Below are positions 17,402 through 25,160 of a stretch of DNA of 38,621 bases, in pieces. The notes beneath the pieces are model-generated. The model was not told the DNA's origin. It searched no databases and saw nothing but the letters and a program-made list of their open reading frames with translations. Source of the DNA: Bryobacteraceae bacterium (GTDB lineage: Bacteria > Acidobacteriota > Terriglobia > Bryobacterales > Bryobacteraceae); NCBI GenBank assembly GCA_019748195.1, contig JAIEPW010000093.1:1-38621 (forward strand), read 5' to 3'. The position numbers and the translations under genes were made by a program. Position 1 is the first letter of the stretch. Every line of letters begins with the position of its first letter.

Positions 17402-17713
17402 ATGAATCGCCTGGAAACCTTACGACAACTGGTGGCGCAGGACCCCGGCAACAGCTTTGTTCGCTACGGCCTCGCCATGGAACTGGTGAATTCCGGCGAC
17501 CTGCGGGCAGGCGCGGCCGAATTCGAAGCCATCCTGGCAGGAAACCCGGACTACGCCGCCGCTTACTTCCACGGCGGCCAGACCTACGAGAAGCTAGGCG
17601 AGCTCGACCGAGCTCGGCAAACGTACCGGAGCGGCATCGAGGCCACCACCCGCACCGGCGATGCCCACACCCGGTCGGAGTTACAGGCCGCGCTCGATAT
17701 CCTCGGCGACTAG
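17402..17713 (+). CDS. Small TPR-repeat protein
   Basis: 103 residues with about two and a half tetratricopeptide repeats. SFVRYGLAMELVNSGDLRAGAAEFEAIL is followed by YAAAYFHGGQTYEKLGELDRARQTY, both with the A/G/L/Y spacing of TPR helices. It has no signal peptide and no enzymatic domain, so it is probably a protein-interaction adaptor in the cytoplasm. It is the first gene of a plus-strand series: the decarboxylase starts 39 nt downstream. Similar small TPR proteins are common in this phylum, and no partner can be named. Confidence 0.85.
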   Translation: MNRLETLRQLVAQDPGNSFVRYGLAMELVNSGDLRAGAAEFEAILAGNPDYAAAYFHGGQTYEKLGELDRARQTYRSGIEATTRTGDAHTRSELQAALDILGD

Positions 17714-17752
17714 GTCCCGCCGGCCCTGCCGCGCTACAGTTGACTCTGAACA

Positions 17753-19849
17753 ATGCCGGACCGTGAAGCGACCAAGAAGCTCGGCGCCTGGTTCCTCGGG
17801 CCCAAGGCCGAAAACGCGGAGTGGGAGGAAAAGATGATCTCCTACATCCTGCAAGATTACTTCCATTGGCGCCGCAACTACTTTCCTTCCGACGAAATCC
17901 TTATCACCCAGTCGCTGCGGCGTGAGGCGACTCCGTTCAACGATCGCCTCTTCCAGCAGCTCATGGAGATGCTCGCCGGCCTCCGGCGGCACTTCCCCTT
18001 CTACTCGCCGCGATACATCGCGCACATGCTGTCGGATCAGACCATCCCCGGCGTGCTCGGCTACTTCGCCGGGATGCTCTACAACCCCAACAACGTGACG
18101 CCGGAGGCCGCGCCCGTAACAGTGAAATGGGAAATGGACGTGGGCGCGGACATGCTCCGGATGCTCGGCTACGCGCCCCCTCCCGAACTCGGGGCGGACT
18201 CCAGGGAGGAGTTCGGATGGGCGCACATCACCGGCGGCGGCACCGTGGCCAACCTGGAAGCGCTGTGGATCGCGCGCGCGGTTCGCTACTTCGCGCTCGC
18301 CGTACGCGATTGCCTCTCGCGCCATAACCTCCCGCTGATCTGGAAGGTCCCAGGCGCCGGCGATCACCGCGACCTGCGCGAGTTCGATACCTCCGAATGC
18401 CTGGGCATCCGTCCCGGCGCGGCGATCTACCTGCTTCCCCGCTTCGTCGAAGCCGTCCGCCGCCGTTACGGAAACACGCGCCCGGAAGCCGCCGCCCGCG
18501 CGTTCGAAATGCTCGCCGAAAGCGAGTTCAGCATCGCCCATCACGGTGTCCGCGCCTGTTACGGCGAACGCCCTCCGGTGCTGTTCGCGGGCGGATCCCG
18601 CCACTACTCCATCGATAAAACGGCCGACCTGCTGGGCATCGGGAAGGAAAACATCGTCCTTGTGGACCTCGATCCCATGTTCCGAATGGAAATGCGGGAT
18701 CTGGAGGCGAAACTGAATCACGTTATCGAGCGGGGCATGCTGCCGCTCGGCGTGGTGGCGATCGCCGCCAGCACCGAGGAAGGCGCCGTGGATCCGATCC
18801 ACCGCATCGCCGCCCTCCGCTCCGCGCTGGAAGCCCGCGGACACAGCTTCTGGTTGCACATCGACGCCGCCTGGGGCGGCTATTTCCGCTCCCTGTTTCA
18901 CTCCGGAACCGCCGAGACCCCCGAACAGTGCGCCGCCGAAGTGCGCCAGTTCGTTCGCCGCGACTTGATCATCACCAGCGGCCGCTATGAAAAACACCTC
19001 AGCCTGCAGTGGGGCTTCCCCGATCTCTGCGCCGCCTTCCAGGCGTTCCCCCTGGCGGAGTCGATCACCGTCGATCCGCACAAGATGGGCTACGTTCCTT
19101 ACCCCTGCGGAGTGGCCGCATTCCGAAACGACATGGTGCGGCACTTCCTGACAGAGGAGGCGCCCTACATCTCCGACGCTTCCGAGGAAGACATCGCCCA
19201 GCGCAAGCATCAGCCGCCCGCCAGCATCGGACCTTACATCCTGGAAGGCTCCAAGAGCGGCGCGGCGGTGGCCGCGTGCTGGCTGTCCCACCGCATGATC
19301 CCGCCCACCCGCGAGGGTTACGGCGAGATCATGCGCGCTTCGCTGCTGGCTGCCCGCGAACTGTACGAACGCCTGATCCACTTCGAAACCGCCGCTCGCG
19401 TGAACGGCGAGGAGCCCGGCTTCCGCTTTGTTCCCATTACCTCCATGCCGCCCGATACCAACATCGTTTGCTTCGTGGTGGCGGAGGACGGACCCGTGCC
19501 TCTCGAACGCCGCAACCGCCTGAACCGCGCCGTATACCAGCGCTTCACCATCGATGCCGAGCACGGCGCCAGCCAGTACAGCTATCTGCAGCCCTTCTTC
19601 CTCTCCCGCACCACCTTCCGCCCGCCCGCATACCCGGCCGCGGCGCTCTCCGCCTTGCTGGACCGAATTGGCGCGGATCCGGTGGAGTATCACGAGCAAG
19701 GCTTGTTCGTGCTCCGGGCGACCCTGATGTCCCCCTACCTCACGCTCGCGCCCGAAACCGGGCACAAGCAGGAACTCCTTGCCGGTTTTCTCGAGGAACT
19801 ATCCCGGCGCGCGCGCGAGGCGTGGAACGAACAGCGGCGTCCGCTATAA
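17753..19849 (+). CDS. Group II PLP-dependent amino acid decarboxylase (tyrosine/glutamate type)
   Basis: 698 residues, long for the family. Fold-type I PLP enzyme that decarboxylates an amino acid to its amine in the cytoplasm. Cofactor residues are visible: H284 in RHYSIDKTAD (stacks on PLP), D371 in HIDAAWGGYF (pyridine N) and K444 in TVDPHKMGYVPY (Schiff base). The N-terminal HWRRNYFPSDEILITQSLRR and the overall length resemble bacterial tyrosine decarboxylases more than 460-residue GadB. The substrate cannot be fixed from sequence; Tyr, Phe, Glu or related acids are possible. The CorA-like gene starts 12 nt after the stop. Confidence 0.92.
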   Translation: MPDREATKKLGAWFLGPKAENAEWEEKMISYILQDYFHWRRNYFPSDEILITQSLRREATPFNDRLFQQLMEMLAGLRRHFPFYSPRYIAHMLSDQTIPGVLGYFAGMLYNPNNVTPEAAPVTVKWEMDVGADMLRMLGYAPPPELGADSREEFGWAHITGGGTVANLEALWIARAVRYFALAVRDCLSRHNLPLIWKVPGAGDHRDLREFDTSECLGIRPGAAIYLLPRFVEAVRRRYGNTRPEAAARAFEMLAESEFSIAHHGVRACYGERPPVLFAGGSRHYSIDKTADLLGIGKENIVLVDLDPMFRMEMRDLEAKLNHVIERGMLPLGVVAIAASTEEGAVDPIHRIAALRSALEARGHSFWLHIDAAWGGYFRSLFHSGTAETPEQCAAEVRQFVRRDLIITSGRYEKHLSLQWGFPDLCAAFQAFPLAESITVDPHKMGYVPYPCGVAAFRNDMVRHFLTEEAPYISDASEEDIAQRKHQPPASIGPYILEGSKSGAAVAACWLSHRMIPPTREGYGEIMRASLLAARELYERLIHFETAARVNGEEPGFRFVPITSMPPDTNIVCFVVAEDGPVPLERRNRLNRAVYQRFTIDAEHGASQYSYLQPFFLSRTTFRPPAYPAAALSALLDRIGADPVEYHEQGLFVLRATLMSPYLTLAPETGHKQELLAGFLEELSRRAREAWNEQRRPL

Positions 19850-19861
19850 TCAACGTTCCGG

Positions 19862-21571
19862 ATGGCCGCGGAACAAGAAATCGGGCGCGCGCAGCACCTC
19901 CATACCTTTTTCTTCTTCCCATTCTCCATTGACCAGAACGCCATCATGATCGACCATGAGTCGATCTGGCGTGACTGCCCGCAATGGATCGACGGCCTGG
20001 ATGCCTGGATCGCCGCCCACTGCACCCAGGCGGGAGCTCCCGTTCTGGCCGCCCTCGGACCCTGGAGCCGCAACAAACTGCAGCGGTTTGACATGGATTC
20101 CCGAGCCTACCAGAACATGGTGTTTTTCCACCCCATCGTGCGCCGCGTCTTCTTCGACCGCACCGAGCCGGGCCAGCAGTCCGAAGCCCTGCTCCGGGCT
20201 TATCGCATCCCGCTCGACGGTAAGCAGTTGAAGCTGGAGGCCGAGGACGCCCGCGGCCGCTCCGCAAGCGTCGACATCACCAGCCTCCGCCTGTATCTCT
20301 TCGACAACTCCATCGGCCTGCTGTGCATCGGCGTCGAGGCTCGCGACATCAGCCTCGATCACGCGCTCTGGATCAACGAAATGATGCGCAAGGTCTACCC
20401 CTCCAGCGGACGCCAGCTCCGCGAGGGACGCATGCCCTCGCGCACCGCCCTGGTGCTGCATCAGGAAGGCGCCGCGCCAAAGGTCCTGGTGGAGGAGCGC
20501 TTCCAGACCGCCCGCATGATCGGCTACCTCCCGCCGCTCTCCCGCGTTATCAAGAGCCTGCTGTACTTCACCAGCTACGAACGGCAGGAATTCGAGCCCG
20601 TGCTCGACGAGCGGATGATCGTCTATAGTTACTTGTCCGTGGACCCCGCCAGCGTCCCGCCGGATTACGTGCAGTCCCGCGACTACAAGGTCCTCATCTC
20701 GCGCTTCCTCTGGGTGGACCGCTGGTCCGATCGCTACCGCTACGATCGCGACTTCGCCGAGGAGCAACTGAAGAAGTTCCTGTACTCCCGCTGGGCTCAT
20801 CAGGGAACCTACTACGGCTTCACCAGCTATTCCAACGTCACCATTACCATCGGCAGCTTCGGCGCCGAGGAGCATGAGCTCAGCGAAGGCTTCCTGATCT
20901 ACCGCATGTTCCGCGGCCGTTACTTCATCACGGCCATCGCCGCGCTCTTCTACCGCGCCACCTTGCTCGACTTCGCCGAAGAGGCCGCGCTCGTGTCACG
21001 CCACCTGTTCCGCAAGTACGCCATCGGCGAGCTGACTCGCGCCGACTTCAAGCGCGCCGACAACCTCCTGTCCGAGTTCCAGCATTTCTCCAACTACTGG
21101 TACTTCGGCGAGCTCGCCAACAAGGACGAGGAGCAGGAGCACTTCCAGATGCAGTGCGATGCCTACCGCCTGGGCCCCATGAAAGACGAAGTGGAAAGCG
21201 AGATCGAGAAGCTCAACAACTCGCTCGACCGCTTCCTTGCCGTCCGCAACACCGAAGCCGTCAACCGCCTGGCCATGATCAGCACCATCCTGGGCGGCGG
21301 CGCCATGATCACCGGCTTCTTCGGCATGAACTTCGCCCGCGAGTTTGGAGACTTTCTCTTCGAGGGCAAAAGCAGCCCGGCGCCTCACTACCTGGCCATC
21401 GCGTTCGTCTCCGTGATCTTCGTGGGCGCGCTTCTCTTCGCCTTCTATCTGATCTCCTCCAACTGGACCGACTACAAGCCGATCCTTCTGCCGCAAAGCA
21501 AGCGCGATCGCACCCACGCCGACAGCCTTCGCCGCGTGGCCGGCGAAAACAGCGAGGAAGAGGACGCTTGA
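19862..21571 (+). CDS. CorA-like membrane protein with a long unassigned N-terminal region
   Basis: 569 residues. The C-terminus has the CorA layout: a long helix (MKDEVESEIEKLNNSLDRFLAVRN), TM1 with STILGGGAMITGFFGMNF carrying the GMN ion-selectivity motif (G488-M489-N490), then TM2 (about 505-528) and a basic cytoplasmic tail. The first 400 residues are larger than the normal CorA funnel domain and contain unfamiliar motifs such as HLHTFFFFPFSID, RVFFDRTEPGQQ, DYKVLISRFLWVDRW and GTYYGFTSYSNVTITIG. Magnesium or another divalent ion is a reasonable substrate guess. The ATG lies 12 nt after the decarboxylase stop; a second candidate at 19946 would delete the HLHTFFF segment. Confidence 0.85.
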   Translation: MAAEQEIGRAQHLHTFFFFPFSIDQNAIMIDHESIWRDCPQWIDGLDAWIAAHCTQAGAPVLAALGPWSRNKLQRFDMDSRAYQNMVFFHPIVRRVFFDRTEPGQQSEALLRAYRIPLDGKQLKLEAEDARGRSASVDITSLRLYLFDNSIGLLCIGVEARDISLDHALWINEMMRKVYPSSGRQLREGRMPSRTALVLHQEGAAPKVLVEERFQTARMIGYLPPLSRVIKSLLYFTSYERQEFEPVLDERMIVYSYLSVDPASVPPDYVQSRDYKVLISRFLWVDRWSDRYRYDRDFAEEQLKKFLYSRWAHQGTYYGFTSYSNVTITIGSFGAEEHELSEGFLIYRMFRGRYFITAIAALFYRATLLDFAEEAALVSRHLFRKYAIGELTRADFKRADNLLSEFQHFSNYWYFGELANKDEEQEHFQMQCDAYRLGPMKDEVESEIEKLNNSLDRFLAVRNTEAVNRLAMISTILGGGAMITGFFGMNFAREFGDFLFEGKSSPAPHYLAIAFVSVIFVGALLFAFYLISSNWTDYKPILLPQSKRDRTHADSLRRVAGENSEEEDA

Positions 21572-22290
21572 CTCCGTCCCTGCGCGTCGTTCTGGTGGCG
21601 CCCCGCAACCCCCTGAACATCGGCGCCGCCGCGCGCGCCCTCTCCAACTTCGGTATCGGCGATCTCCGCCTTGTGAATCCCTACGAAGTCGCCTACCAGG
21701 AGGCCCGCTCCGCCGTCGGCGAATCCAAGACCGTGCTCGCCCGCTCCCGCGAGTTCGCGACCCTCGCCGATGCCGTCGCCGATTGCAGCCTGGTGGTGGG
21801 CACCACTTCCCTCGGACCGCGCGGGCTCGAACATCCCCTGAAGCGCCTGGAAGCAGGCGCGCGCGTGATCCGGAAAACACTGGCCTCCGCCCCCGTGGCG
21901 CTGCTCTTCGGTTCGGAAAAGTATGGATTGTCGAATGAGGACCTCAGCTATTGCCACTGGCTGATGCGCATCCCGACACGCGAAGAACACGGTTCGATGA
22001 ACCTGGGCCAGTCCGTCGCCGTGTGCCTGTATGAGCTGATCCGCAATCCCCGCGCCCCGTCTCCGGCTGCCCGCAAACGGGCCGATGCCGCAAGCGAAGA
22101 GCGCATCTCCGCGCTGCTCCTCGAGGTTCTGGCGGCGTCCGGCTATGTCCACGAACGCGCCGCCGGCTCCACCTCGCAAAAGGTCCGGCGGCTGGTCCGG
22201 CGCATGCATCTCGAAGCCCACGACGCCGAAATCTGGCTCGGCATTCTGCGGCAGATCCGCTGGAAAATCGGCTATCCTGATACCGGATGA
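21568..22290 (+). CDS. TrmJ/TrmH-type RNA 2'-O-methyltransferase
   Basis: SPOUT-class methyltransferase of 240 residues that uses SAM with a trefoil knot. Motif 1 is VAPRNPLNIGAAARALSNFG, motif 2 VALLFGSEKYGLSNEDL, and motif 3 IPTREEHGSMNLGQSVAVCLYEL, the signature of the TrmJ/LasT group acting on tRNA (position 32 in known TrmJ) or rRNA. The start is TTG 21568, overlapping the CorA-like stop (TTGA), with AGGAAGAGG at a proper distance. The open frame continues far upstream, but that part is a shadow of the CorA-like gene. It overlaps the next gene by 4 nt (ATGA). Confidence 0.9.
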   Translation: MTPSLRVVLVAPRNPLNIGAAARALSNFGIGDLRLVNPYEVAYQEARSAVGESKTVLARSREFATLADAVADCSLVVGTTSLGPRGLEHPLKRLEAGARVIRKTLASAPVALLFGSEKYGLSNEDLSYCHWLMRIPTREEHGSMNLGQSVAVCLYELIRNPRAPSPAARKRADAASEERISALLLEVLAASGYVHERAAGSTSQKVRRLVRRMHLEAHDAEIWLGILRQIRWKIGYPDTG

Positions 22291-22496
22291 CCAAGGTCCA
22301 GCACGTCTACAATCTCACCCGCCCGCTGGAGGATCATGACCTGGAAGGCATTCGCAAGGCACACTCCGTGTACGGGATGCTGCGGGTCCAGGCTGCGGCG
22401 GCGAATCAGTTAATCGTCGAGTGGGACGCTTCGCGCCTCGCCCAGGACGACGTGGACGCGGTACTCGCCACCCACGGCCTTCCCGCGGTTAAATAG
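22287..22496 (+). CDS. Small HMA-like (ferredoxin-fold) protein without CxxC
   Basis: 69 residues. The pattern of alternating strand and helix (IRKAHSVYGMLRVQAAAANQLIVEWDASRLAQDDVDAVL, read in parts) resembles heavy-metal-associated domains with a beta-alpha-beta-beta-alpha-beta fold. It lacks the metal-binding CxxC and has no Cys at all. The ATG overlaps the methyltransferase stop, which supports a real, translationally coupled gene. It is the last gene of the TPR-decarboxylase-CorA-like-TrmJ unit. The function is unknown. Confidence 0.7.
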   Translation: MTKVQHVYNLTRPLEDHDLEGIRKAHSVYGMLRVQAAAANQLIVEWDASRLAQDDVDAVLATHGLPAVK

Positions 22497-22543
22497 AGCG
22501 CGCGGCAGGGCATACACTGGTGACGCCGCGGAGGCCTTCGGTA

Positions 22544-22714
22544 CTACGTCCAGCTTGGTCTTGAAGCCTCCGTCAACCGGGACATCACCGTATCGTTGCC
22601 CTGTCGGCGCCATCCGGACACTTGGTCCTCAAGCCAGTCGCCGCCGCGAGGCCGGGACGAAAGCAACAGCTTTCCGGACCACGAACCGGTAATCGGATAC
22701 AGATTGGAAACCAT
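22544..22714 (-). pseudogene. Truncated protein-tyrosine/dual-specificity phosphatase-like fragment
   Basis: Minus-strand ORF of 56 codons starting MVSNLYPITGSWSGKLLL and continuing RPRGGDWLEDQVSGWRRQ, then DTVMSRL. These segments match, from memory, the N-terminus of small bacterial phosphatases of the form G-x-L-x-RPRGGDWLEDE-x-W-x-x-G-x-D-x-VxSLL. The frame then runs into TAG, and the catalytic Cys-x5-Arg half is absent: only about 50 nt separate it from the next gene end. It starts about 30 nt after the nitroreductase stop, with GAAGAG upstream of its ATG, so it looks like the remnant of a second gene in that transcript. Confidence 0.55.
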
Positions 22715-22744
22715 GCGATCTCTTCTTTATAGCCTCACCGCGGT

Positions 22745-23710
22745 TTAGGGCAGAATCAACTGCGCCGCCGCCCGCCTCGGCGTCGACCGCCCGGTTTGCC
22801 CGTACCCGATCCGCAAGAGCAACTGCGGCGAGCCTTGGATGCCCAACAGGGCCGCCACCTTGGGCCGCAGATCGTCCACCTCGATGGGCTGGTTCAGGTA
22901 CGACGCCGACAGGCCTTCCTGCTGCGCCCGCAGAAGCACGCGCGCCAGCGCTTCTCCGGCATGGAGCCAGCTTCGCGTGGCATCATGTTCCGTCGCGATT
23001 ACCGCCAGCACCGGCGAACCCTCCATCAGCTTGCGGTCGTCGATCGCCTGCGCGGTGCCCCAGTCGAACGTCCGCACCACGAACGGCGTCACGTACGATG
23101 CCCACTCGGAAGCGCCCATCGCGTATCCGGGAATGCCGTCGTGGCTGTGCGTGCGGTTGTTGTGCAGCCAGCTCGCCAGCTCGCGCCGGAAGCGCTTGTC
23201 GGCGCCCTGCCGCCGGTCGCCTTCCATCACCAGTTGCGCCAGGGCCTGCCGCTGTTCGTCGGGCGCCAGGTGAAACGCGGCGCCTTCCTGCTCGCAGGCG
23301 CCGCGCAATTCGTCAATTACCGGGCCGGGAACGATACGCATTTCGAATGGAAAACGGAAGGTGTGGCGCGCCGGGATCGCCTCGAACAACGCCTTCTCCG
23401 CCGGCGTGGCCGCATGCGCTCCCGCCGCATGGACCCGGGCCAGAAGGTCCGGACGCGCCTCCGGCTCCGGCGCCCGTTCCACCCTGTCCGCGAGGCCATG
23501 AACGCGCATTCCCAACCGCACATGGTACAGCAGCGCGCCGCAGCTCATCGTGAGTTCGCGATCTTCCGGATCGACTACCGGCAGCGCCCGCGTCCGATCC
23601 GCCAGGATCTCCACTCCATCCTCCAGCAGCCGGAACAGCCACGGCTGCGTGTTGTGCGAGGAAGGCGCCATCACGGCATAGTTGAGTAGCTTTCGAAATA
23701 AGTCCTGCAT
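22745..23710 (-). CDS. Acg-family FMN nitroreductase-like protein
   Basis: 321 residues. The MAPSSHNTQPWLFRL start is that of the nitroreductase superfamily, and the long form with RELTMSCGALLYHVRLGMR, IPARHTFRFPF and the C-terminal GEALARVLLRAQQEGLSASYLNQPIE is typical of the Acg (Rv2032-like) group. That group binds or sequesters FMN and has unclear activity. The start at 23710 is chosen because GGAGG lies 8-12 nt upstream (AAAGGAGGATCATCCG). A longer reading to 23773 would run through the rseP terminator. Downstream lies a phosphatase remnant on the same strand. Expression may be stress-linked, by analogy only. Confidence 0.88.
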   Translation of the reverse strand: MQDLFRKLLNYAVMAPSSHNTQPWLFRLLEDGVEILADRTRALPVVDPEDRELTMSCGALLYHVRLGMRVHGLADRVERAPEPEARPDLLARVHAAGAHAATPAEKALFEAIPARHTFRFPFEMRIVPGPVIDELRGACEQEGAAFHLAPDEQRQALAQLVMEGDRRQGADKRFRRELASWLHNNRTHSHDGIPGYAMGASEWASYVTPFVVRTFDWGTAQAIDDRKLMEGSPVLAVIATEHDATRSWLHAGEALARVLLRAQQEGLSASYLNQPIEVDDLRPKVAALLGIQGSPQLLLRIGYGQTGRSTPRRAAAQLILP

Positions 23711-23771
23711 CGGATGATCCTCCTTTTGAGAAATCGGATAAAATCCGCACTCATCATACGCCTTCAGGCAC

Positions 23772-23802
23772 AAAAAAGGCGGCCCCGTTCGGAGGCCGCC
23801 TT
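23772..23802 (-). terminator. Intrinsic terminator of dxr-rseP
   Basis: On the minus strand, a 9-bp stem AAGGCGGCC / GGCCGCCTT with a 9-nt loop is followed by TTTT, 26 nt after the rseP stop. It is a textbook rho-independent terminator. Confidence 0.85.
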
Positions 23803-23828
23803 CTGATTCCGGATTGCGGTTCGTGTCG

Positions 23829-25151
23829 TCAGCCGCCCGACGGCAGCATCTTGGCGATGTCGTTGTAAAGGACGAAAACCACCACCATCATCAGGAAGAC
23901 GAAGCCGGCTTTCACCACCGCTTCCTTGACGTTCAGGCTCAGGTCCCGCCGCAGCACCATCTCCACCAGCAGCATCAGAATCACGCCGCCGTCCAGGATG
24001 GGAATCGGCAGCAGGTTGAAGATCGCCAGGTTCAGGCTGACCATCGCCATCAGTCCGATGTACGGCACCGCCCCCTCGCGCGCCGCGTCGCCCGAGATCT
24101 GCGCGATCCGGATCGGCCCTTCCAGCGATTTCGCCGACATCCGGCGCTCCACAATGCCTTCCAGCAGCTTGAAGATCAGTGTCGCGCTCTTGGTGTTCTG
24201 GCTGATCGATTCGCGGATCGCGTCCGGGAAGCTCAGCTTGGTGATCACCATCCGCGGCTCCAGTTGCACGCCGATCATCCACCGCTCCTGCGCGCCGTCC
24301 GCGTTCGACTTCTGCGGCTGTACAGTCACCGTGTTCTCCACGCCGCCGCGCCGGTACGTGATTTCCACCGGCTTGCCGTCCGCCCGTTTCAATACCTCAT
24401 GCAGCTTGGGCACCGCGCGGATGGGCTCGCCGTTCGCCTTCACCAGCATATCGCCGCTCTTCAGCCCGGCCTTTTCGGCGCCCATGTCTTTCATCAGCGA
24501 CGCGATCTGGATGTCGGCTTGTTCCGTCCATCCCAGGATCCCGATCCCCTGCCGCGCGTCCAGCGCGGGCGTCACGGGGATCACCAGCCGTTCCCCATTC
24601 CGGCGCACAGCCACCTGAATCGGCTTGTTCGCGCTCGCGACCTCGGTCAACAGAATGTCTTCCCAGACTGGATTCGCCTTGTCGTCGAATTGCACCACCT
24701 GGTCGCCCTCGCGAATCCCGGCCTTCGCCGCCGCTCCGTCCGGCAGCACGTAGCCCACAACCGGAGAGGGTGTGCTGGGGAATTTCGGGTAATGCACCAT
24801 GAACAAACCCGCCAGCAGCGCCACCGCCAGAACGATGTTGATAAACGGCCCGGCGAACACGATGATCAGCCTCTGCCAGCGCGGCTTGGACTGAAAGCCT
24901 CGCGGATCGGCGCTGCCGTCCTCGCCCGGATGCTCGCCCGCCATCTTCACATAGCCGCCGAAGGGAATCGCCGATACCCGGAAGTCTGTTTCCCCGCGCC
25001 GGAATCCGAACAGGCGCGTGCCGAAACCGAAGCTGAACGCCTCCACCCGGACGTCGAAAAACCGCGCCGCCCAGTAATGGCCCAGCTCGTGGACCAGGAT
25101 CATCACCCCGATCAGGACCAGATACCACCAGATGTTTTCGAGCAGGACCAT
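23829..25151 (-). CDS. rseP: RIP-type site-2 zinc metalloprotease RseP
   Basis: Intramembrane protease of 440 residues that cleaves anti-sigma factors or signal-peptide remnants in the inner membrane. The zinc motif HELGH lies at residues 21-25 in the first TM segment. Two PDZ-like domains occupy the periplasmic region (about 115-290), with GAAAKAGIREGDQVVQFD and GAEKAGLKSGDMLVKANG. The second metal motif N-x2-P-x4-D-G (NLLPIPILDGG) lies near 379-389. Last TM segments follow. GAGGAAATAT before the ATG is a good ribosome-binding site. It sits 9 nt after dxr and ends in a strong terminator, giving a two-gene operon. Confidence 0.96.
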   Translation of the reverse strand: MVLLENIWWYLVLIGVMILVHELGHYWAARFFDVRVEAFSFGFGTRLFGFRRGETDFRVSAIPFGGYVKMAGEHPGEDGSADPRGFQSKPRWQRLIIVFAGPFINIVLAVALLAGLFMVHYPKFPSTPSPVVGYVLPDGAAAKAGIREGDQVVQFDDKANPVWEDILLTEVASANKPIQVAVRRNGERLVIPVTPALDARQGIGILGWTEQADIQIASLMKDMGAEKAGLKSGDMLVKANGEPIRAVPKLHEVLKRADGKPVEITYRRGGVENTVTVQPQKSNADGAQERWMIGVQLEPRMVITKLSFPDAIRESISQNTKSATLIFKLLEGIVERRMSAKSLEGPIRIAQISGDAAREGAVPYIGLMAMVSLNLAIFNLLPIPILDGGVILMLLVEMVLRRDLSLNVKEAVVKAGFVFLMMVVVFVLYNDIAKMLPSGG

Positions 25152-25160
25152 ATATTTCCT

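Noticed and set aside
17681-19765. 694-codon minus-strand ORF opposite the PLP decarboxylase
   Set aside because: Shadow frame; the plus-strand protein has all cofactor residues and good gene spacing.
21154-21567. Upstream extension of the methyltransferase frame
   Set aside because: It overlaps the CorA-like gene in another frame and reads as Arg/Pro/His-rich noise; the TTG at 21568 has a good ribosome-binding site.
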